Shown here piece by piece: positions 19,172-28,337 of a stretch of DNA of 64,000 nucleotides; position 1 is the stretch's first letter, and every line of letters begins with the position of its first letter. Location: contig KB911168.1 in assembly GCA_000383355.1 (NCBI GenBank), positions 27,154 through 91,153 on the forward strand, read 5' to 3'. The translations under genes and the position numbers were made by a program. The notes below the pieces were generated by a model. That model made no database searches and was not told the origin of the DNA. It saw only the letters and a program-made list of their open reading frames with translations. This stretch comes from Flavobacterium sp. SCGC AAA160-P02 (lineage in GTDB: Bacteria > Bacteroidota > Bacteroidia > Flavobacteriales > Flavobacteriaceae).

Positions 19172-19944
19172 TGAACGCACATCAACAATTTAATTTAGAA
19201 GGCAAGGTTGCTATTATTACAGGATCTAGTAAAGGAATAGGAAAAGCTATTGCAAAAGGCTTAGCTGAAAAAGGAGCCAGTGTTGTTATAAGTAGTAGAA
19301 GTAAAGAAGCTTGTGATGAAGTTGTAAAAGAATTTACAGCTCTTGGATTAAAAGCCATCGGAATAGCTTGCCATATTGGTAAAGAAGATCAAAGAAAAGC
19401 TTTAGTAGATCATACAATTAAAGAGCTAGAGCGTATTGATATTTTAGTGAATAATGCTGCAATTAATCCGGTTTTTGGACCTATTGAAGATGTAGATCCA
19501 GCAATTTTTGATAAGATTATGGATGTAAATGTAAAAGCACCTTGGGCATTGTCTAATCTAGTATTGCCTCATATGCAAGAACATAAAAAAGGAAGTATTA
19601 TTAATATAGCATCTGTGGAGGCGCTAACTCCTGGTCTTGGATTAGGATTGTATAGCACAAGTAAAGCTGCTATTTTAATGCTGACTAAAAACCAAGCGAA
19701 AGAATGGGGGCAACACGGAATTCGTGCCAATGCCATTTGCCCAGGACTCATACAAACAAAATTTAGTGCTGCCTTGTGGACTAACGAAAAACTATTGAAT
19801 AAAGTACAAAAAACCATCCCGAGCGGACGCATGGGGCAGCCTGAAGAAATGGTAGGAATTGCAAGTCTACTAGCTTCTGATGCGGGCTCCTATATGACTG
19901 GAGGAGTGTATACGGCAGATGGTGGATATATGATTGCAGGTTAG
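19171..19944 (+). CDS. Short-chain dehydrogenase/reductase
   Basis: 257-residue classical SDR. NAD(P)-binding motif TGSSKGIGKAIAKG, NNAAINP (NNAG variant), catalytic Ser in NIASVEALTPG, and YxxxK as YSTSKAA. C-terminal TADGGYMIAG is typical. Probably a hydroxyacyl-CoA or alcohol oxidoreductase of the operon. Translationally coupled to the preceding acyl-CoA dehydrogenase (TAATG). Confidence 0.94.
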   Translation: MNAHQQFNLEGKVAIITGSSKGIGKAIAKGLAEKGASVVISSRSKEACDEVVKEFTALGLKAIGIACHIGKEDQRKALVDHTIKELERIDILVNNAAINPVFGPIEDVDPAIFDKIMDVNVKAPWALSNLVLPHMQEHKKGSIINIASVEALTPGLGLGLYSTSKAAILMLTKNQAKEWGQHGIRANAICPGLIQTKFSAALWTNEKLLNKVQKTIPSGRMGQPEEMVGIASLLASDAGSYMTGGVYTADGGYMIAG

Positions 19945-20043
19945 GTAGCTGACCATACATTAGAATGCAATGGATGAATTAAAATCATTCTATGTTCAAT
20001 AATACTCCATAAAAACGACACTTACTAATACTGAAAACGAACC

Positions 20044-21264
20044 ATGAACTTCGAATATTCACAAAAATCAAAAGACTTACAGGTAAAACTTACCGCTTTT
20101 ATTGAAGAACATATTGTTCCTGTAGAAGCAGAGTTCCATGCTTTTCAACAGAACACAGAAAACTTATGGAAACGTTGGCCTAAAACAGAAGAACTCAAAC
20201 AAAAAGCCAAAAATGCAGGATTGTGGAACCTTTTTTTACCCAAAGATTATGGAGATTTAAGCCCTGGTTTAACCAACCTAGAATATGCCCCATTAGCAGA
20301 AATTATGGGGAGAAGAATTTGGATTTCAGAGATATTTAATTGCTCGGCACCAGATACTGGAAATATGGAAGTATTGGCAAAATACGGAAATGATGCACAA
20401 AAAGATGCATGGTTAACTCCTTTAATGGCAGGAGAAATTCGCTCTGCATTTTTAATGACAGAACCAGAAGTAGCCTCTTCAGATGCCACAAACATAGAAA
20501 CTTCTATTGTTTTAGAAGGAGATGAATATGTAATTAACGGTAGAAAATGGTGGTCTAGTGGAGGTATGGATCCTCATTGTAAAGTAGCAATTGTTATGGG
20601 GAAAACAGACCCAACTGCTTCTAGACACCAACAACAAAGTATGGTGTTGGTTCCCTTAGACACTCCAGGAGTTGAAATCATCAGACCCTTATCTGTATTA
20701 GGGTTTTACGATTCTCCAGAAGGACATGCGGAAATTGTTTTAAACAATGTTCGTGTTCCTAAAGATCATTTAATTTTAGGAGAGGGGAGAGGTTTTGAAA
20801 TAGCACAAGGACGATTAGGCCCAGGTAGAATTCATCATTGTATGCGTTTGGTAGGAATGGCACAATATGCGTTAGAACTCATGTCGCAAAGAACCTTAGA
20901 ACGAGAAGCTTTTGGAAAGAAGTTTGTAGATTTTAGTAGTATACGTCATGAAATTGCCAAATCTCAATGTGAGATAGAACAAGCACGTTTGCTCACATTA
21001 TCTGCAGCCGACAAGATGGATAAATTAGGAAATAAAGAGTCTAAAGATATTATAGCAATGATAAAAATTGTGGCACCCAAAATGGCTTTAAAAGTTATTG
21101 ATAGAGCGATGCAAATTTTAGGAGGAAAAGGTGTTGGACCAGATACGCAATTAGCACACTATTTTGCGATTGCAAGAATGCTTAGATTGGCAGATGGCCC
21201 AGATGAGGTGCATATGTATCAGTTAGGAAAAAGTGTTATTAGAACTCACGGAAAACTGTCATAA
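20044..21264 (+). CDS. Acyl-CoA dehydrogenase (ACAD10/11-like)
   Basis: 406-residue acyl-CoA dehydrogenase of normal size. Motifs are [16 protein letters not shown] (FAD/acyl binding), [16 protein letters not shown] and [12 protein letters not shown]. At the usual catalytic-base region it reads [15 protein letters not shown], the form seen in ACAD10/11-type enzymes. Its stop overlaps the start of the phosphotransferase gene (TAATG), a pairing known from human ACAD10/11 (fused) and the Pseudomonas lva operon (separate genes). Confidence 0.94.
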   Translation: MNFEYSQKSKDLQVKLTAFIEEHIVPVEAEFHAFQQNTENLWKRWPKTEELKQKAKNAGLWNLFLPKDYGDLSPGLTNLEYAPLAEIMGRRIWISEIFNCSAPDTGNMEVLAKYGNDAQKDAWLTPLMAGEIRSAFLMTEPEVASSDATNIETSIVLEGDEYVINGRKWWSSGGMDPHCKVAIVMGKTDPTASRHQQQSMVLVPLDTPGVEIIRPLSVLGFYDSPEGHAEIVLNNVRVPKDHLILGEGRGFEIAQGRLGPGRIHHCMRLVGMAQYALELMSQRTLEREAFGKKFVDFSSIRHEIAKSQCEIEQARLLTLSAADKMDKLGNKESKDIIAMIKIVAPKMALKVIDRAMQILGGKGVGPDTQLAHYFAIARMLRLADGPDEVHMYQLGKSVIRTHGKLS

Positions 21265-22322
21265 TGTCTAATCAAGAAGTACGAAAAGGAGAAGAGTTAC
21301 CAGCGGTAAAACTTAAACAGTTTTTACAAGAAAACCACTTGATTGGCTCTATAGAGAGTGAATTATTTGTGAAGCAATTTACCCACGGATATTCTAATCT
21401 CACCTATCTCTTATCTATAGAAAACAAAGAATATGTGTTGCGTAAACCGCCTATAGGTGCTATTAAAAGAGGTCATGATATGAGTCGTGAGTTTAAGGTG
21501 CAATCTGCAGTTAAAAAAGAGTTTTCTAAAGTTCCTAAGATGTTTGCATATACAGATGATGCTGCTGTTTTAGGAAGTGAATTCTACATTATGGAGAAAG
21601 TAGAAGGAATTATCTTAAATTTTAAGGAAGCAAAAAAAAGAGATATTCCAGCAAATGACTATAAGACAATTGCCAATGCTTGGTTAGATACTTTTACTGA
21701 ATTACATCAGCTAGATTATGACGCCATTGGTTTAACAAATTTAGGAAAGCCAGAAGGATATGTAGAAAGACAAGTAACCAATTGGGGAAAGCAATACCTA
21801 AAAGCAGCAACCAAGGATGTTCCTTCAGCAGAGAAGGTCATGCAATGGATGCAAGAAAATCAACCAAAAAACTACCAACATTGCTTAATTCACAACGATT
21901 ATAAATACGATAATGTTGTTTTTAAAGACAATTCTTGGAAAGAAATTACCGCTGTTTTAGATTGGGAAATGGCCACGCTCGGAGATCCATTAATGGATCT
22001 AGGAACTTCATTAGGATATTGGACTTTAGCATCTGATCATGATTTTGTAAAACAAGGAATTCCTTCGCCAACAATTTTTGAAGGAAATCCAATGAGAAGT
22101 GAAATTGTAGCATCATACGCAAAAAAATCTGGAAGAGACATTCACAACATGGTGTTTTATTACGTGTTTGGATTGTTTAAAATAGCAGTAATAGCACAAC
22201 AAATATATTATAGATATAGTAAAGGCTTAACATCAGATCCTCGTTTCGCTAACTTGGATAAAGCAGCAGAATTGTGTTGTAATTTGGCCTTAAAATCTAT
22301 TAAAACTAATTCAATAGATTAG
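21264..22322 (+). CDS. APH-type phosphotransferase, ACAD10/11-like
   Basis: 352-residue kinase-fold protein of the aminoglycoside-phosphotransferase family. Brenner motif HNDYKYDNVVF supplies the catalytic Asp; the metal-binding segment is VLDWEMATLGDPLMDLG; the nucleotide-binding Lys region is EYVLRKPP. Such proteins act with acyl-CoA dehydrogenases in phosphorylating 4-hydroxyacyl-CoA. Here it directly follows that dehydrogenase with a 1-bp overlap. Antibiotic resistance is unlikely given the context. Confidence 0.9.
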   Translation: MSNQEVRKGEELPAVKLKQFLQENHLIGSIESELFVKQFTHGYSNLTYLLSIENKEYVLRKPPIGAIKRGHDMSREFKVQSAVKKEFSKVPKMFAYTDDAAVLGSEFYIMEKVEGIILNFKEAKKRDIPANDYKTIANAWLDTFTELHQLDYDAIGLTNLGKPEGYVERQVTNWGKQYLKAATKDVPSAEKVMQWMQENQPKNYQHCLIHNDYKYDNVVFKDNSWKEITAVLDWEMATLGDPLMDLGTSLGYWTLASDHDFVKQGIPSPTIFEGNPMRSEIVASYAKKSGRDIHNMVFYYVFGLFKIAVIAQQIYYRYSKGLTSDPRFANLDKAAELCCNLALKSIKTNSID

Positions 22323-22324
22323 AG

Positions 22325-22699
22325 ATGAGTGAGCAATTAAATCAAAAAAATATTTTCAAAAAGCTACAAGATTTTTCTGATAGCAGACCTGTTTTTATGC
22401 TCAATTATTTGAATTATAAAGAAACAGTAGATGAAACTGGAAAAACAGGAAAAGAAGCGTATGCAGATTATTTACAAGCAGCAGTTCCTTTTTTTGAAAC
22501 AATTAATGCCGAGATTATCTTTAAAGGATCACCACTCGCAACCATCTTAGGGCCATCTGATGAGCCACTTTGGGATGAAGTACTGATTGTGAGATATGCC
22601 AATAAAAATGAGTTTATGAAATTGATGGCAATGAAAGATTATCCTAGAGATCTAAGAGCTTTGGCATTGTCAGATTCGCGATTAATTTTTTGTAAGTAA
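22325..22699 (+). CDS. DUF1330-like small protein
   Basis: 124-residue protein with a ferredoxin-like dimeric alpha/beta-barrel pattern: PVFMLNYLNYKE at the start, AYADYLQAAVPFFE, GSPLATILGPSDEPLWDEVLIVRYANKNEFMKLM and a late DYPRDLRALALSDSRLIFCK. This fits DUF1330. It starts 3 bp after the phosphotransferase stop, so it is probably part of the same pathway; a LvaB-like accessory role is possible but not shown. Confidence 0.78.
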   Translation: MSEQLNQKNIFKKLQDFSDSRPVFMLNYLNYKETVDETGKTGKEAYADYLQAAVPFFETINAEIIFKGSPLATILGPSDEPLWDEVLIVRYANKNEFMKLMAMKDYPRDLRALALSDSRLIFCK

Positions 22700-22704
22700 C
22701 TTGA

Positions 22705-22763
22705 TGTCTGAGCGAAGTCGAAGACACTTTTAAAGAATTGTGATTTCGACTCCGCTCAATCAC
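22705..22763. repeat. Pair of inverted REP-like elements
   Basis: Two hairpin-forming monomers face each other. The left (22705-22726) is TGTCT, core GAGCGAAGTCGA, AGACA; the right (22740-22763) is GTGAT, core TTCGACTCCGCTCA, ATCAC. The cores are reverse complements with one mismatch. The GAGCGAAGTCGAA core is a widespread intergenic element in Bacteroidota, consistent with REP/BIME-type repeats. Confidence 0.75.
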
Positions 22764-22783
22764 CTAAATTTAAATTATATAAA

Positions 22784-23536
22784 ATGGAAGTAAAAAATAA
22801 AATAGTGATTATCACAGGAGCGGGTTCAGGAATTGGAAAAGCAGCGGCTATTCATTTTGCTCATCATGGTGCAAAAGTAGTAGTTTCTGATATTAATTTA
22901 GAAAATGCAAAAAAAGTAGCAGATGAAATTGTAACAAACGGAGGAGAATCGCTACCTATAAAAACAGATGTTACTAAGTTTGAAGAAGTAGAAGACTTGC
23001 TAAAACAAACAGTTAACAAATATAAATCATTGGATGTTATTGTAAATAATGCAGGGATTGGCCCTAATTTACTACCAACTCACAAGTCTAGATTAGAAGA
23101 TTGGGACAGGGTTATAGCTGTAAACCAAACAGGAGTTTTTTATTGTATGAAAGTAGCAATACAACAGTTTTTATTACAAGGACATGGTAATATTGTGAAT
23201 ATAGCATCTTTAGCAGGCTTAAAAGCCTCCCCTAATAATATTAGTTATAGTGCTAGTAAATTTGCAGTAGTAGGAATGACAAAATCGGCTGCTATGGAAT
23301 ATGCAACTAAAAATATACGAGTAAATGCGGTTTGTCCTGGGTATACAGAATCGGCATTATTAGATCAATTAATAAATGCAAAACCAGAAATGGATGCCAT
23401 TTTAAAGAGTGTTATTCCAATGAAACGCTATGGTAAGGCTAAAGAAATTGCAGATGCTGTAGTATGGTTAGCTTCAGATCAAACAAAATTTATGACAGGT
23501 CAAACAATTACCTTAGATGGTGGAACATCTTTGTAG
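22784..23536 (+). CDS. Short-chain dehydrogenase/reductase
   Basis: 250-residue classical SDR: TGAGSGIGKAAAIHF nucleotide-binding motif, NNAGIGP, Ser in NIASLAGLKASPNN, YSASK catalytic Tyr/Lys, and end GQTITLDGGTSL. A second paralogue in the same cluster as the SDR at 19171; probably oxidises a hydroxyl intermediate. Separated from the DUF1330 gene by the REP pair but same strand. Confidence 0.94.
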   Translation: MEVKNKIVIITGAGSGIGKAAAIHFAHHGAKVVVSDINLENAKKVADEIVTNGGESLPIKTDVTKFEEVEDLLKQTVNKYKSLDVIVNNAGIGPNLLPTHKSRLEDWDRVIAVNQTGVFYCMKVAIQQFLLQGHGNIVNIASLAGLKASPNNISYSASKFAVVGMTKSAAMEYATKNIRVNAVCPGYTESALLDQLINAKPEMDAILKSVIPMKRYGKAKEIADAVVWLASDQTKFMTGQTITLDGGTSL

Positions 23537-23572
23537 AAATTAAATAATTTATAACTATAAAATAGAGAACAA

Positions 23573-24178
23573 ATGAAAAAGTGGCTTCCATTAATAATTA
23601 TATTAGTAGTGCTATATGTTGGGTATAGCTGGGCAAAAGGAATAAACAATACTGCAGTTGTAAATCAAGAAGATGCAAAAGCTGCATGGTCTAATGTTGA
23701 AAGTGCCTATCAACGAAGAAATGATTTGATTGGCAACTTAGTAAAAACGGTTCAAGGCGCAGCAGATTTTGAAAAATCAACATTAACTGAAGTTGTAAAT
23801 GCAAGAGCTAAAGCAACATCTACAACCATTAATGCGGGGAATTTAACAGGAGCAAGTTTAGCTCAGTTTCAACAAGCACAGTCCGGCTTATCAAGTGCCT
23901 TGTCTAAGTTGTTGGTAGTGGTAGAAAAATACCCAGATTTAAAATCAAATCAGAATTTTTTAGAACTACAAAATCAGTTAGAAGGAACTGAGAATCGAAT
24001 TAAGATGGAGAGAGATCGATTTAATGGAAAAGTAAACCAATACAACAAACATATTAAAGTATTTCCTAATAGCGTTTTAGCAGGAGTATTTGGTTTTGAG
24101 GGCATGGATCTTTATTCATCGAATCCTGGATCAGAAAATGCAGTAGAGGTAAATTTTGACTTTAATAAGAAAGAGTAA
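23573..24178 (+). CDS. lemA: LemA family protein
   Basis: 201-residue membrane-anchored helical protein. An N-terminal membrane segment (WLPLIIILVVLYVGYSW) is followed by the LemA signature AAWSNVESAYQRRNDLIGNLVKTVQG and the central VVEKYPDLKSNQNFLELQNQLEGTENRI. Function of LemA is not settled. Its stop overlaps the next start (TAATG), and the two following TPM genes form the usual LemA-TPM-TPM arrangement. Confidence 0.94.
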   Translation: MKKWLPLIIILVVLYVGYSWAKGINNTAVVNQEDAKAAWSNVESAYQRRNDLIGNLVKTVQGAADFEKSTLTEVVNARAKATSTTINAGNLTGASLAQFQQAQSGLSSALSKLLVVVEKYPDLKSNQNFLELQNQLEGTENRIKMERDRFNGKVNQYNKHIKVFPNSVLAGVFGFEGMDLYSSNPGSENAVEVNFDFNKKE

Positions 24179-24618
24179 TGTCAAAAAAAACACCTTTTAT
24201 TTCTACCCAAGATGAAGAAGCGATTGTGGCTGCTATTCAAGAAGCAGAGAAAAATACTTCTGGCGAAATACGAGTTCATATAGAAGCACATACAGACGAA
24301 GATCATTACGAACATGCAAAGAAAGTTTTTGATGAATTAAAGATGCATGAAACCGAATTAAGAAATGGAGTGCTCTTTTATATAGCAGTAAATGATCATA
24401 AATTTGTGATTCTTGGCGATCAAGGAATTAATGATAAAGTAGCAGATAATTTTTGGGATACAACAAAAGAAATGATGCAAAATTATTTCAGAAAAGGAGC
24501 GTTTAAAGAAGGTCTCGTTGAAGGTATATTAAAGGCAGGACAAGAATTGAAAATTCATTTTCCTTATCAAGATGATGATACAGATGAATTGTCTAACGAA
24601 ATCTCTAAAAGCTCATGA
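24178..24618 (+). CDS. TPM domain protein (no signal peptide)
   Basis: 146-residue protein made of one TPM (TLP18.3/Psb32/MOLO-1) domain: EAIVAAIQEAEKNTSGEIRVHIEAH, then VLFYIAVNDHKFVILGDQGIND and GLVEGILKAGQEL. Lacks a signal peptide and membrane segment, unlike the next gene. Overlaps the next start by 4 bp (ATGA). Confidence 0.9.
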   Translation: MSKKTPFISTQDEEAIVAAIQEAEKNTSGEIRVHIEAHTDEDHYEHAKKVFDELKMHETELRNGVLFYIAVNDHKFVILGDQGINDKVADNFWDTTKEMMQNYFRKGAFKEGLVEGILKAGQELKIHFPYQDDDTDELSNEISKSS

Positions 24619-25397
24619 AAAACATCTTATTAGTTGTATTTTTTGGACTTTTCTTTGCAGGCAGTAGTCTGGCGCAATATGAAATTCCTGATGTTCCAAA
24701 AAAGCAGACCAGCGTTTATGATTATTCAAAAGTGCTATCTTTATCAGAAGCAACAAGTTTAGAGCAAAAGCTACTCCAGTATTCAGCGTCTACATCCACA
24801 CAAATTGTAGTGATTGTAATTAACTCAACAAATGGAGAAGATATTAATTATCTAGCTGCCAACTGGGGAGAAAAATGGAAAATTGGTCAAAAAGACAAAG
24901 ACAATGGAGTTTTATTGTTGTTAGCTAAAGGAGACCGAAAAGTTGCCATTCAAGCAGGAAGAGGAACCGAGGGAGCTCTTACAGACTTGATGTCTAAAAG
25001 AATCATAGAATCACGTATTATCCCCGAATTTAAAAGAGGAAATTATTATAAGGGCTTAGATAAAGGCACTGATGGAATTTTTGAAGTATTAACAGGAGAG
25101 TTTAAAGAAACTAGAAAACGAAAAAGTAAGAAAAAAGGAAAAGGCTTTTCAGGAGTTCTTCCATTTATAGTAATTGTTTTCCTATTTTTTGCTTTTAGAA
25201 ACAGAGGAGGCGGAAAAAATGGTGGGAGAAGATCTGGGTCAGGTGCTTTATTAGACATTCTTATTTTAAGCAGCATGGGAAGAAGTGGCGGATTTGGAGG
25301 CGGAAGTTCTTCAGGAGGTAGCTTTGGTAGTGGCGGATTTGGTGGCGGATTTGGTGGCGGAAGTTTTGGAGGCGGAGGTGCCTCTGGGAGTTGGTAA
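24615..25397 (+). CDS. TPM domain membrane protein with Gly-rich tail (YgcG-like)
   Basis: 260 residues: signal peptide (to about SSLAQ), TPM domain (about 30-160, with YDYSKVLSLSEATSLEQKL, GVLLLLAKGDRKVAIQAGRG), one membrane segment (VLPFIVIVFLFFAF), then a low-complexity Gly/Ser/Phe tail (about 205-260) with repeated GGGFGGG. This is the normal architecture of the third gene in lemA clusters. Likely acts in the envelope. Confidence 0.92.
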   Translation: MKNILLVVFFGLFFAGSSLAQYEIPDVPKKQTSVYDYSKVLSLSEATSLEQKLLQYSASTSTQIVVIVINSTNGEDINYLAANWGEKWKIGQKDKDNGVLLLLAKGDRKVAIQAGRGTEGALTDLMSKRIIESRIIPEFKRGNYYKGLDKGTDGIFEVLTGEFKETRKRKSKKKGKGFSGVLPFIVIVFLFFAFRNRGGGKNGGRRSGSGALLDILILSSMGRSGGFGGGSSSGGSFGSGGFGGGFGGGSFGGGGASGSW

Positions 25398-25404
25398 AAT
25401 TATT

Positions 25405-26007
25405 CTAGACACACTTTTTATCTACATCCGGAGAAGGTCTGTATGCATAGTATTGCAATACTTCTTCTAAAGCTATTTTAAGTGCTTTGTTAATGGGTAT
25501 AATCATGTTTCCTAAGTTAAAATCTATCTGATTTAATTGCATATAATACTCTGTAAATACAGGTACATACAATCCTTTTGTAATTGCCTCAGCAGTTGAG
25601 TTATAAATATCTGTTTGATCTTCTTTAATAATTTTACAGGTAGCCAATCTCAAATTCCCATATTTGTCTGTATTGGCAGCAAACCCAAACAATCTGCAAA
25701 TTAATCCACGGTATTTGTAATTGCTACAACTTCCCTTGCCAGAAATAGACAAGGCTTTGTAGATAATACAGGTAGCGCTTTGATTTTCATTTAGTAAAGC
25801 AAGCATTTTTTCAGCTTCACCATTTAAAAATAAATGAAAAGCCCATGGCAAAAATTCTAAAGGAGATGCCTCTACATGCGGTGATGTACAGCATTTTCCA
25901 CAACCAGAGACACAGCCAATACCCGTTGTTTGAGTAAATTTGGTGGTTTCTTGTTCTAATTGATGAAAAAGTTTTTCCACCAATACTACCCTTCGTTCTA
26001 TTGACAT
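25405..26007 (-). CDS. YkgJ-type cysteine-cluster protein
   Basis: 200-residue protein with CVSGCGKCCTSPHV near the N-terminus and later cysteines (CIIYKAL, SCSNYKYRGLICRLFGF), which fits the CxxxCxxCC cluster of the YkgJ/UPF0153 family, presumed metal or Fe-S binding. Convergent with the lemA operon. Biological role unknown. Confidence 0.85.
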   Translation of the reverse strand: MSIERRVVLVEKLFHQLEQETTKFTQTTGIGCVSGCGKCCTSPHVEASPLEFLPWAFHLFLNGEAEKMLALLNENQSATCIIYKALSISGKGSCSNYKYRGLICRLFGFAANTDKYGNLRLATCKIIKEDQTDIYNSTAEAITKGLYVPVFTEYYMQLNQIDFNLGNMIIPINKALKIALEEVLQYYAYRPSPDVDKKCV

Positions 26008-26195
26008 TGTTTTTTGCCTAAGGTACCATTAACAAGTCCGGTATTGTAAGTTTCTTATTTAAAAGAATTTAGAATAATTGAATTTATTAGCTATCAGATT
26101 TCTAGTGCAGTAGGTTTGTGAAAAAATATTTTCCCTTAAAACTAGGGTCTATGAAGTTTTAAGTTTGTATTAAAAAAATTCTTATTATTAGCTAA

Positions 26196-27746
26196 TTAAG
26201 AGCTACAAGACAGCATAGAACATCCTACTTTATGTCTTGCCCATTCTGGTCTTTTTGCAAACCAATGCTCAAGCTTTGGCTGCTCTGAATATGGTTCTTT
26301 TAACAGTAAATACATTTCCTCAAGTAATGAGGTATCTTCTTTATCTGCCTTGTCTATTGCCAACTGCGCCATGTAATTTCTGAGCACATACTTTGGATTG
26401 ACTTTGTTCATCTGTTGTTGACGTTCTTCAGCTGATGTAGTTTCATCTTCCAATCGTTTGGCGTAGTCAGCAAACCACTGTTTCCAATTATTTAAAACAT
26501 TTCCTTTTATGGTATCTAGAGTGTAAAAAGCATCCTGTATTAATTCAACTCCTTTTTCTGGCTGCTCCTTCTTAAAAGAACTTAATGTTCTAAAAAAAAT
26601 AGTCATGTCTGTTTCTGTTGCTTGAAGATTGTTTTCTAGAGACTGGATAATATTGATGTCTGTTTCCTTATCAGAAGTCAATCCTAATTTAGCTCGCATC
26701 ATGTCTTGAGACTTTTTCTCAAAGTTACTTTTATAACCTTCCAAGATTTTTTCTAAAGGAGCTGCTTCTTCAATTAATGGATATAAGGCATTTGCCAATT
26801 GATATAAATTCCACAAACCAATGGTAGGTTGGTTTCCATATCTATATCTCTTATGTTGCTTGTCTGTTGTATTTGGCGTCCACCCAAAATCAAAACCTTC
26901 TAGCCAACCATACGGTCCGTAATCTATGGTTAGGCCTAAAATAGACATGTTATCTGTATTCATAACCCCATGAACAAAGCCTACTCGTTGCCAATGAATA
27001 ATCATTTCTAAAGTCTTACTGCTCACTTCTTGGAAGAATTGTAGATACACTTCTTTACTAGGTTTTCCTAGATGTGAAAAATGACTTTTTATGGTATAAT
27101 CTGTGAGTATTTTTAAATTTTTAATATCGTTTCTTGAGGAAAAAATCTCAAAATTCCCAAAGCGTAAAAATGATTTAGCAACTCTAGAAACAATTGCGCC
27201 CTTCTCGTGTGCTGGGTTTCCGTTGTACATGACATCTCTTAACACCTTATCACCAGTTAAACTTAATGATAGCGCCCTTGTTGATGGAACTCCAAGATGA
27301 TGCATGGCTTCACTGCATAAATATTCTCTAACAGAAGAGCGTAGTACTGCCAAGCCATCTGCAGTTCTAGAATAAGGTGTTGGGCCAGATCCTTTTAGTT
27401 GAACAGCCCAGTCTTTAATTTCGCCTAAATTTATGGCTCTTCCATCACCCAATTGACCAGCCCAGTTGCCAAATTGATGTCCGGCATAGCACATGGCAAA
27501 GGGTTTTGAGTTTTTTAAAACACTATTTCCAGTCACAAATTCTAAAAATTCTCTAGATTGAATATCTTCATTAGAAAAATCAAGGGTGTGTTGCATTTCA
27601 TCAGACACATGAAGTAAGGTAGGATTTGAGGTTTTAATAGGCCTAACAAATGAATACACAGCTTCTAGGACCTCTCGTCTAGTATTTTCTAGATTTGGAT
27701 CTGCAGGTAGCTGGTCTGTAAAGAAATTTGTTAGTTGTATGTTCAA
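26196..27746 (-). CDS. selO: SelO-type protein adenylyltransferase (YdiU family)
   Basis: 516-residue pseudokinase-fold protein that AMPylates Ser/Thr/Tyr side chains in relatives. The AMP/ATP-binding N-terminus has YAGHQFGNWAGQLGDGRA, then VQLKGSGPTPYSRTADG, the catalytic-like VHGVMNTDNMSILG and DYGPYGWLEGFD. It ends in CSMLSCSS, the Cys form of the C-terminal selenocysteine motif. Sits 57 bp downstream of msrA on the same strand, joining a redox-repair run. Confidence 0.95.
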   Translation of the reverse strand: MNIQLTNFFTDQLPADPNLENTRREVLEAVYSFVRPIKTSNPTLLHVSDEMQHTLDFSNEDIQSREFLEFVTGNSVLKNSKPFAMCYAGHQFGNWAGQLGDGRAINLGEIKDWAVQLKGSGPTPYSRTADGLAVLRSSVREYLCSEAMHHLGVPSTRALSLSLTGDKVLRDVMYNGNPAHEKGAIVSRVAKSFLRFGNFEIFSSRNDIKNLKILTDYTIKSHFSHLGKPSKEVYLQFFQEVSSKTLEMIIHWQRVGFVHGVMNTDNMSILGLTIDYGPYGWLEGFDFGWTPNTTDKQHKRYRYGNQPTIGLWNLYQLANALYPLIEEAAPLEKILEGYKSNFEKKSQDMMRAKLGLTSDKETDINIIQSLENNLQATETDMTIFFRTLSSFKKEQPEKGVELIQDAFYTLDTIKGNVLNNWKQWFADYAKRLEDETTSAEERQQQMNKVNPKYVLRNYMAQLAIDKADKEDTSLLEEMYLLLKEPYSEQPKLEHWFAKRPEWARHKVGCSMLSCSS

Positions 27747-27803
27747 TTTTTATTCGTTTATACTTGTGAAACTTTATAAATAAATGTGATATTTTTTTTG
27801 TGA

Positions 27804-28337
27804 TTACTTTAATTTGTCTGCATGCAGGGTTCTCAATTGTTGTAATTTTGGATTGATAACATAAGAACAATAACCAGAATTTTGATTATTTTTATAATAG
27901 GCTTGGTGTTCTTTTTCTGCTTCGTAGAAAATAGTTAAAGGACTAATTTCTGTGACTAATTTAGCATCAAAATGTGGTGCCAATTCTTTTAGAATTAGCT
28001 GTGCAATTTCTTGTTGTTTTTCATTGTGAAAAAAAATTACAGATCTGTATTGTGTCCCTACATCTGCTCCCTGTCTGTTTAATTGAGTTGGGTTGTGTGT
28101 GGTCATAAAGATGATTAAAATTGTCTCGTAAGAAACAATACTTGCATCATATGTAATTTGAATAACTTCTGCATGCCCAGTTAATCCAGAGCATATTTCT
28201 CTATAGGTTGGTCTTCCTGGAGCATTGCCACCAGAATATCCAGAGACTACTTTTTCAATACCTTTAACTTCTAAAAAAACAGTTTCTGTACACCAAAAAC
28301 ATCCACCGCCAAATGTGGCTAATTTTAAATTACTCAT
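27804..28337 (-). CDS. msrA: Peptide-methionine (S)-S-oxide reductase MsrA
   Basis: 177-residue enzyme reducing methionine-S-sulfoxide. Catalytic GGGCFWCTETVF is at residues 9-20, followed by VVSGYSGG and the downstream GHAEVIQITYD and EKEHQAYY. No signal peptide, so cytosolic. Overlaps the msrB stop by 8 bp, so co-translated with msrB. Confidence 0.97.
   Translation of the reverse strand: MSNLKLATFGGGCFWCTETVFLEVKGIEKVVSGYSGGNAPGRPTYREICSGLTGHAEVIQITYDASIVSYETILIIFMTTHNPTQLNRQGADVGTQYRSVIFFHNEKQQEIAQLILKELAPHFDAKLVTEISPLTIFYEAEKEHQAYYKNNQNSGYCSYVINPKLQQLRTLHADKLK

Noticed and set aside
21264..22322. Aminoglycoside resistance gene
   Set aside because: APH fold present, but the coupling to an ACAD10/11-like dehydrogenase points to acyl-CoA metabolism.
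25046..25276. Antisense ORF inside the Gly-rich TPM gene
   Set aside because: A shadow of the low-complexity GGC/GGA codons on the other strand.
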